Shown here piece by piece: positions 57,691 to 64,000 of a stretch of 64,000 nt of DNA. A program made the translations under genes and the position numbers. The notes under the pieces are model-generated. The model worked only from the letters and a program-made list of their open reading frames with translations. It did not search any database and had not been told where the DNA came from. Each line of letters starts with the position of its first letter. The stretch's first letter is position 1. This stretch comes from Bdellovibrionales bacterium (lineage in GTDB: Bacteria > Bdellovibrionota > UBA1018 > CAIMNF01): NCBI GenBank assembly GCA_947372355.1, contig CANBTI010000002.1, positions 1 through 64,000 on the forward strand. The letters are read 5' to 3'.

Positions 57691-58755
57691 CTACTGCTGG
57701 ATTAATTTTTCTGCTTCATTTACCAATACACTTACGCCCAAAGCATTCCAGTGAGTGTCGTCGGTATGATGAAGTAATGAATGGTTTTTTTCATATTCCT
57801 GTTTAAAGATTTTTAAAAGATCCACATAATTAAATTCAACTACACCTGATTTAAGAGAGTTCCTAAAGTGAGAACCAAAGTTTTTTGATTCATTTGGGTA
57901 AATTGACTCTTTGTTGGGAACAAACGTCACCATTAGTTTAGCGCCATTTTTTTCAAGTGATTCTGAAAATTTATCTAAAATTTTTATTAATTGAATAATT
58001 TCTAGTTCAGATAGATTTTCAACACTCTCTGTATCTCCAAAATAAAGTAACTGTGGATTGGGTGATTTTTGAATTTCATCAGGTAGTTTAAAAGAGCGTT
58101 CAATGGCGGATAAAATTCCGTGTGCAGATCGATAGTTCCAATAAAAATTTTTTCTAAAATGAATCCATTTTATATAAAGAGGATAATTTGAGTAAAAGTG
58201 AAAATCAGAATTTCCACGAGCACCAAAAGTGTTTAATTCGTTAATAGTATTAGCCATCCGCTCAGCGATCACTAAAATAACCCAATTAGGATGAAGCTTA
58301 TTGCTATAGATGAAATTTGCTTGATCACCAATTTTTCCACCAGCAAAAGACTTGGTACATTGACCTGTTTTATTGAAGAGTTGTTCTGAAAAAGTTTCTG
58401 ATTGGGTGAGTGATGTTCCAATAGCCATACTATCGCCAATGATCACAATTTTAGGATCCCTACAAAGATCGCTTTTATTTCTGTAGCCATATTGATCTGT
58501 ATTCCAAATCGTTTTTTTTGAAACTGCATTAGAAGTGTAGGGTGCTAAATCGCCAACTTCGGTCATAGAAAGAGTTTGATTCGGATAAAAAGGACCCTTG
58601 AAAAAAAGGCTTGATTTAGGAGTGATTAGAGCTTCCCAAGTGCGAAATGTGTATTGATTAAATGCAAGGGAAGACTGCCAAACCCACCATAAAATTAATG
58701 GTATTGAGATTAAGAGTAATTTAGAAAAAATGATTTTATAATTTTTTTTATTCAT
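57691..58755 (-). CDS. Membrane-anchored SGNH-type hydrolase/acyltransferase partner
   Basis: N-terminal TM, GDSMAIGTSLTQSETF (GDS), C-terminal HHTDDTHWNALG (D..H). Confidence 0.8.
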   Translation of the reverse strand: MNKKNYKIIFSKLLLISIPLILWWVWQSSLAFNQYTFRTWEALITPKSSLFFKGPFYPNQTLSMTEVGDLAPYTSNAVSKKTIWNTDQYGYRNKSDLCRDPKIVIIGDSMAIGTSLTQSETFSEQLFNKTGQCTKSFAGGKIGDQANFIYSNKLHPNWVILVIAERMANTINELNTFGARGNSDFHFYSNYPLYIKWIHFRKNFYWNYRSAHGILSAIERSFKLPDEIQKSPNPQLLYFGDTESVENLSELEIIQLIKILDKFSESLEKNGAKLMVTFVPNKESIYPNESKNFGSHFRNSLKSGVVEFNYVDLLKIFKQEYEKNHSLLHHTDDTHWNALGVSVLVNEAEKLIQQ

Positions 58756-58762
58756 TTTTCCC

Positions 58763-60169
58763 TTAAAATTGAAAGTATATAAATTGATTACCTGTGAACT
58801 GTGCGGCGAAAAGAAAAATGATAGCTACAGTCCAATAAATAGTCCATCTTGGTATCCAAAATAACGATCTGACCCATTCGTGTATATTCTTTTTAGAGTC
58901 TAAAAACTCAAACATCACCAAGAAAAAGATTAATATTAATGCTTCAATCATTTGATATTTTTTAATCAAATCAAATCCTAGGTATGGGGATCGAAAAACT
59001 GAACTAAATATTCCTAAAGCATCATCCATGCTGTTAGCTCTAAAGAACACCCAAGTGGTTGAAACTAAGATCAGTACATAAAATCTACTCAATACCTTTG
59101 GCCAGTGGTCAAATTTCATATTCTTCAAAATGGATAATTCTAAAATTAAAAATAAACCGTGAAGAGCGCCCCAGCTCAAAAATGTCCAATTTGCTCCATG
59201 CCAAAATCCACTCAAAATAAAAACAAGCATGAGGTTAAAGAAGGTTCTTGATCTAGATGTTCGATTCCCTCCAAGTGGAATATAGAGATAATCTCTGAAC
59301 CAAGTGGATAGAGAGATATGCCAACGTCTCCAAAAATCAGACATAGAGTTGGCAAAATAAGGTTTATTAAAATTTATCATTAATTCAATTCCCAGAATTT
59401 TACTAATTCCCCTGGCGATATCTGAATATCCAGAAAAATCACAATAAATTTGAAAAGTAAAAGCAATGACCCCAGATAAGGTTGGGACCAAGCCAAAGCT
59501 CAATGGGTGACTAAAAATTGTATTTGCCAAAGGTGCAAGAGAATCGGCAATTACCGATTTTTTGAATAAACCTTGAGTGACTAAATAGAGTCCTGCTACA
59601 CAACGTTCATAATCAAATGGATGAAATTGGTGTAATTGAGGGAAGATATTTTGAGGGCGCTCAATGGGGCCAGCCACTAATTGCGGGAAATATAAAACAT
59701 ATACGGAGTAATGTAGGATGCTTTTTTCAGCTGGAAATCTTTTTTTGTAAACTTCAAAAACATACGACATGGATTGAAAGGTATGAAAGGAAAGGCCGAT
59801 GGGGAGAATGATCTTCAATGCTGATATTGATAGATTCCAATGAAAAAATCCAATGATGTGATTGATGTTTTCAACCGTAAAATTATAATATTTAAAGAAG
59901 AATAGTATTGAAACATTTGCAACTAAGCTAAATGTTAAGAAGAGCTTTCTTTTTTTCTCATTAGTAGTGGTTTCAATTTTTTTCCCAGCATAAAAATCAA
60001 TACCAATCACTAAAAACAAGATGAGTAAATATTGAGGAATAAAAAACCCATAGAAAAAACAGCTGGAGACTAAAAGTAAAATTAACCTTGATTTTTGTTT
60101 TGAGAGCCAGAAATACAGTAAACAAACGACAGGGAAAAACAATAAAAAGGAAAATGAATTAAAGAGCAT
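58763..60169 (-). CDS. MBOAT-family O-acyltransferase (AlgI/DltB-like)
   Basis: Multi-TM, FTFQIYCDFSGYSDIARGISKILGIELMINFNKPYFANSMSDFWRRWHISLSTWFRDYLYIPLGG, SGFWHGANWTF. Confidence 0.96.
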   Translation of the reverse strand: MLFNSFSFLLFFPVVCLLYFWLSKQKSRLILLLVSSCFFYGFFIPQYLLILFLVIGIDFYAGKKIETTTNEKKRKLFLTFSLVANVSILFFFKYYNFTVENINHIIGFFHWNLSISALKIILPIGLSFHTFQSMSYVFEVYKKRFPAEKSILHYSVYVLYFPQLVAGPIERPQNIFPQLHQFHPFDYERCVAGLYLVTQGLFKKSVIADSLAPLANTIFSHPLSFGLVPTLSGVIAFTFQIYCDFSGYSDIARGISKILGIELMINFNKPYFANSMSDFWRRWHISLSTWFRDYLYIPLGGNRTSRSRTFFNLMLVFILSGFWHGANWTFLSWGALHGLFLILELSILKNMKFDHWPKVLSRFYVLILVSTTWVFFRANSMDDALGIFSSVFRSPYLGFDLIKKYQMIEALILIFFLVMFEFLDSKKNIHEWVRSLFWIPRWTIYWTVAIIFLFAAQFTGNQFIYFQF

Positions 60170-60176
60170 TGATTGA

Positions 60177-61019
60177 TCAGCTCCCGATGCTTGAACCCAG
60201 AGAGCTTTTAGGATCCAGTACATCCCGTAAGGCATCTCCTAAAAAATGAAACGCAAGCATCGTGATAAATAATGCTAAACCTGGAAAAAGCATCAAATGC
60301 GGATAGCTTTGAATTCCTCGAAAACCTTCATTCGCGAGTGTTCCCCAACTTGAGTAGGGTGGCTGAAGACCAAGACCCACAAAGGATAAAAAACTTTCAG
60401 TAAGAATATTATTTGGAATTTGAAATGTAAGAGAAACAATCATGGGTCCCATGAGATTTGGTAAAATGTGTTTAAAGATGATCTTAGTGTGAGTGAGTCC
60501 GATGGCCCGGCCCGCTTCCACATAAGGTTGTTCTCTTGCTTGCATCACTAGCGCACGAACTAACCGTGCCTGAGTGACCCAAGTAGTAGCACCAATGGCC
60601 AAAAATATTCCTAAAAAACCGCGTCCAAAAAGAAGTGTAAATAAAATTGCGAGTAGCAACATCGGTAAAATATAAAATATATCAACAATCGACATTAGGA
60701 TTTTATCCCATTTTCCACCGTAGTATCCTGCAATGGCTCCCGTTACCGTTCCCATCACCAGTGCAAAAATGGCAGTACAAAATCCCACGGCTAATGATAA
60801 TCGGGCACCATACAAAATCCTGCTATAGAGATCGCGACCAAGCACATCGGTTCCCATGATGAAGCCCTTAATGGGTGGACTCAGGTTCGGTCCAACTGAA
60901 ACTGCATCATAATCAAAGGGTGCAAAAAATGGAGCACCGATTGCGAAAATGCATAGAATACCCAAAATTAAGATACTGAAAATAAATCGTTTATTTTTAA
61001 GTAATTTTGAATTCAGCAT
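60177..61019 (-). CDS. Oligopeptide ABC transporter permease (OppC family)
   Basis: MGTDVLGRDLYSRILYGARLSL, EAGRAIGLTHTKIIFKHILPN. Confidence 0.95.
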   Translation of the reverse strand: MLNSKLLKNKRFIFSILILGILCIFAIGAPFFAPFDYDAVSVGPNLSPPIKGFIMGTDVLGRDLYSRILYGARLSLAVGFCTAIFALVMGTVTGAIAGYYGGKWDKILMSIVDIFYILPMLLLAILFTLLFGRGFLGIFLAIGATTWVTQARLVRALVMQAREQPYVEAGRAIGLTHTKIIFKHILPNLMGPMIVSLTFQIPNNILTESFLSFVGLGLQPPYSSWGTLANEGFRGIQSYPHLMLFPGLALFITMLAFHFLGDALRDVLDPKSSLGSSIGS

Positions 61020-61023
61020 AAAA

Positions 61024-61950
61024 TTAATTTTTTGCCTCACTCTTGATTCTAGGATCAATCCAGCTATATGCAAGATCAACGAGTAAGTTACAAATAATGA
61101 GGATAATCCCGAACATGAGGGTCATGCCCATCACGAGAGGATAATCTCTGTTAACCACAGAAGTGATGAAGTATTGTCCAAGACCAGGAATTTGAAATAC
61201 AGTTTCAACCACATAACTACCAGTGATGAGAGAGGCTGCAATTGGCCCAAGTAAGGTAATGACTGGAATTAATGCATTTTTGAGTGCGTGCTTAAATAAA
61301 ACTGTAGAGTCACTGAGCCCTTTACTGTAGGCGGTTCGAATGTAATCGGAGTGAAGGATTTCAAGTAAAGTGGTTCTGGTCATGCGGGCAATGATTGCTA
61401 AAGGTCTCATGGAGAGTGTGATTACAGGTAGGACCATTGAGGCTTTATCTTCCCAAAGTGCGGGGGGAAGTAGATTCCAGTAATTTGAAAAAAGTAAAAC
61501 AAGTAGAGTAGCAATTAAATAAGAGGGAAGAGTAATTCCGGCGATGGCAATGAACATGGATGAAAAATCCCAAATAGTACCGCGTTTCCATGCAGATAAA
61601 ACACCGAGTGATAATCCAAGCGAAAGAGAAATCAGTAGCGCAAGTGCTCCAAGTTGAAGTGAAGGTTTTACCGCATCTGAAATAATTTCGCTAACGGGTG
61701 TTCCGATGTAATGAAAAGATTCGCGTAGGTCTCCATGAGCAGCGTCATTGGCCCATGAAAAAAACTGTTTATACAAAGGCTTATCTAATCCATATTTTGC
61801 ATTAATATTCGCTTGGATTTCTGCAGGCCATACTTTTTCTTCATCAAAGGGGCCGCCGGGAGCTAGGCGCAAAAGAAAAAAAGTAGCTGTGGCTAAAAAA
61901 GTTAAAGTTACTAGAGATTGAATGAGGCGCTTTAGTATAAATTGTATCAT
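61024..61950 (-). CDS. Oligopeptide ABC transporter permease (OppB family)
   Basis: LRLAPGGPF, RMTRTTLLEILHSDYIRTAYSKGLSDSTVLFKHALKNALIPVIT. Confidence 0.95.
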   Translation of the reverse strand: MIQFILKRLIQSLVTLTFLATATFFLLRLAPGGPFDEEKVWPAEIQANINAKYGLDKPLYKQFFSWANDAAHGDLRESFHYIGTPVSEIISDAVKPSLQLGALALLISLSLGLSLGVLSAWKRGTIWDFSSMFIAIAGITLPSYLIATLLVLLFSNYWNLLPPALWEDKASMVLPVITLSMRPLAIIARMTRTTLLEILHSDYIRTAYSKGLSDSTVLFKHALKNALIPVITLLGPIAASLITGSYVVETVFQIPGLGQYFITSVVNRDYPLVMGMTLMFGIILIICNLLVDLAYSWIDPRIKSEAKN

Positions 61951-62828
61951 TCTTCACCTTCCTCAAATGAAGAATGTGGATAACGGATCCAACCCGATGA
62001 AACCGGAAATCCCTTAGGTGGAGGAACGCATTCATTTTGATCAAAAAGTAATATGGTATACGCACATAAAAATGCATCAAAAGCGTTTAAATTTTGAGTG
62101 AGCTTTTTCATGTCACGATCGTAAATAAAAATATCATGTAAATCACACATTTTTTCCAAAATAACTTGGCGTGCTTCAGCCCCTTCTTCCATTTTACGAT
62201 AATTTTGAAGATGCTTAACCGATGTTTTAAGCGTGGGCATGAGAAGGGCTACGGTTAATTTGGGTAACACTTCATGCATTTCAAATTGGTGTAGATGGCG
62301 CTGTAAATATTGCATGCGCGCAGTGAGTGGCGCTTTGTTGCCGCCTAAGGTTTCATCCACTTCAAAGCGAATTTTTTCAGGAAGTTTAGAAATCACTTCA
62401 TGTTTAAGCCATAGTTCAATCGGGCGTTGGGTGTAAGGAGTAAAAAAGTTTTTTAATTTAGCTACCTTTTTTGAGACCGGTTTTTTCAATAGCGGCATCG
62501 TTCGCATCCACTTTACTTCTGGAGAACTACAGCCATCAGAAGCACAGCTTTTTTTGGTACAATTAAAACAAGGGGGAAGAGTGAGTGGAACATTCACACC
62601 GATCTTTAGATCTGGATGGTTATTCGCGTGATCCAGTAATGTTTCAATGAGTACTTCATCAGAATCCTTGGTTGCATCCGCTCCAATGCCAGTGTGAACA
62701 TCCAATAGAAAAACTTTTTCTTCTTTAGGATAATACTCGAGAGTCGCTAAAGTGGTTTTTGAGTTCTTTGCACCAGAAAGCTCTAATCCTAAATAACGTT
62801 TTTGATGCTTGGAACTTTTAGCACTCAC
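61947..62828 (-). CDS. DUF429-like protein with Cys cluster
   Basis: YLGLELSGAKNSKTTLATL, IGVNVPLTLP, C-x2-C...C-x4-C cluster, NAFDAFLCAYTILLF. Confidence 0.55.
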   Translation of the reverse strand: MSAKSSKHQKRYLGLELSGAKNSKTTLATLEYYPKEEKVFLLDVHTGIGADATKDSDEVLIETLLDHANNHPDLKIGVNVPLTLPPCFNCTKKSCASDGCSSPEVKWMRTMPLLKKPVSKKVAKLKNFFTPYTQRPIELWLKHEVISKLPEKIRFEVDETLGGNKAPLTARMQYLQRHLHQFEMHEVLPKLTVALLMPTLKTSVKHLQNYRKMEEGAEARQVILEKMCDLHDIFIYDRDMKKLTQNLNAFDAFLCAYTILLFDQNECVPPPKGFPVSSGWIRYPHSSFEEGEE

Positions 62829-63901
62829 TTGATGGTTAATCCATGAGGTACAGCCTCAAAAGGAAGTGATTGAATTTCTGATGATTCTAAAACTGCTTTT
62901 TTGACTGCGTCTTTGAGTTGATCATTTTTTTCTGGCAATAAGATGAAGAAACAACCGCCACCGCCAGCACCACAAACTTTAAAGGCTACATCGCAAACAT
63001 TTTTAGCTCGAAGATGGGCTTGATCCATATCTTCAGTGCTAATTCCTGGAGCGAGCGTTTTTCTGGTTTCCCATTCTTTTTGAACGGATTTCACTACAGC
63101 TTGAAAATCTTGCTTTAATAAAGCCTGTTCTAAATCGCGAGTGGCTTCACAGATGGCTTTAAATTTTTGCTCAACTTCAGGATTTTTATCAATAAGACCT
63201 TTAAATAGCTGCCAATTGTTAATTCCTGAGTTACGTGATTTTCCAGAGTAAAATAGTAAAGTTCGTGCCTCTAATTCTTTAAGAGTGGAGAGTGGGAATG
63301 AAGAGCGTTCATTTTTTGCAATTTTCCAACTGAGTAATTGTAGGCCGCCAAAGGCTGCTCCGTAATAGTCTTGTAATCCTGCTGGTCCGTAAAGTACTTG
63401 GCTTTCTACATCACGAACAAGAGAAATTAAAAATTCACCATCTTTATCCAGATCGAGTTGTTCGCGTGGATGAGTCCACTTCCAAAGTGCTCCGATGATT
63501 GAAATCGCGAGAGCAGAAGAGCCACCTAAGCCAGCACCCGACGGGCTTTTTGCTTCCGTTTTTAAGGAAAATGTTAAGGATTGAGGATTAGGATGTTGTT
63601 TAGCGAAGTAACGAAGCAATCGAACCAGAAGAGTGAGTTCTGGAATAGCCTCGTAAGTGTCATCTAATATTTGTGCCCAAGTAAAAGTATTTGATTTTTT
63701 TTGATCCAGGGATTCGAGTTGAACCTGTGGATTAGATGAAGGTTGGGCTTCGATGATTGTTTTTGCAAATAAACTAATTCCGAAATTAATCGTTTTAGGT
63801 TGTTTGAGTAATAAATACAGAGGCCAAATATCTACAGTTCCACCTGCAAGGTCTACGCGAACAGGTGCTATGGATTCTATCGTTACTTTTTCTGTGCTCA
63901 T
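62825..63901 (-). CDS. GHMP-family sugar kinase
   Basis: APVRVDLAGGTVDIWP, SPSGAGLGGSSALAISI, VCGAGGGGCFF. Confidence 0.93.
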   Translation of the reverse strand: MSTEKVTIESIAPVRVDLAGGTVDIWPLYLLLKQPKTINFGISLFAKTIIEAQPSSNPQVQLESLDQKKSNTFTWAQILDDTYEAIPELTLLVRLLRYFAKQHPNPQSLTFSLKTEAKSPSGAGLGGSSALAISIIGALWKWTHPREQLDLDKDGEFLISLVRDVESQVLYGPAGLQDYYGAAFGGLQLLSWKIAKNERSSFPLSTLKELEARTLLFYSGKSRNSGINNWQLFKGLIDKNPEVEQKFKAICEATRDLEQALLKQDFQAVVKSVQKEWETRKTLAPGISTEDMDQAHLRAKNVCDVAFKVCGAGGGGCFFILLPEKNDQLKDAVKKAVLESSEIQSLPFEAVPHGLTIK

Positions 63902-63906
63902 GTTAA

Positions 63907-64000
63907 CTAGTCTAGCGTACCGATGTACGGAAGTCCGCGATAATGTTCAGCATAATCTAGCCCATAGCCAACTACGAATCGATTTGGAATTTCAAACCCA
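63907..64000 (-). CDS. hpt: Hypoxanthine phosphoribosyltransferase, C-terminal fragment (truncated by window)
   Basis: Minus strand reads ...[30 protein letters not shown]. Confidence 0.88.
   Translation of the reverse strand, partial: GFEIPNRFVVGYGLDYAEHYRGLPYIGTLD

Noticed and set aside
1-64000. CRISPR arrays, rRNA genes, prophage, intact IS elements, defence systems or toxin-antitoxin pairs
   Set aside because: None recognised: no regularly spaced repeats, no transposase, phage structural or Cas proteins among the ORFs.

Overview
The window is a gene-dense, AT-rich bacterial chromosomal segment. The gene content and the Myxococcus-like pil gene order suggest a Bdellovibrionota/Myxococcota-type organism; this is an inference, as no taxonomic marker was searched. 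Main blocks: (1) end of ftsA, then ftsZ and a strong terminator; (2) purine nucleoside phosphorylase, MTA/SAH deaminase, TerC, lysA, tRNA-Leu(UAG), ribF; (3) a near-complete type IV pilus locus, about 7.6-20.8 kb (pilB, pilT, pilC, sigma-54 AAA+ protein, inverted pilA, PilG-position gene, ABC ATPase and permease, pilD, unknown, pilM, N, O, P, Q); (4) efp-accB-accC; (5) a TamB/TamA-like pair, rplM-rpsI and a parvulin PPIase; (6) an NtrC-type regulator with a CHASE2-like kinase, a secreted protein-glutaminase-like deamidase, a peptide-binding protein, PBP1b and a beta-barrel; (7) ald, a FliL-like orphan, bactofilin and a pseudo-receiver/coiled-coil protein; (8) kdsB-pyrG-kdsA-kdsC followed by a separate GT51 and a separate transpeptidase; (9) cysteine desulfurase, IscA and ferredoxin; (10) an SGNH/MBOAT acylation pair, OppBC permeases, a DUF429-like protein, a GHMP kinase and the end of hpt. 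No rRNA, CRISPR array, prophage or intact transposon was recognised. Best leads: the rewired PilR/PilS/PilA regulatory module (no PilS, no receiver domain, regulator ending inside its HTH, inverted pilA), the secreted protein-glutaminase-like enzyme, and an unexplained 99-bp nested inverted-repeat element at 43007-43105.
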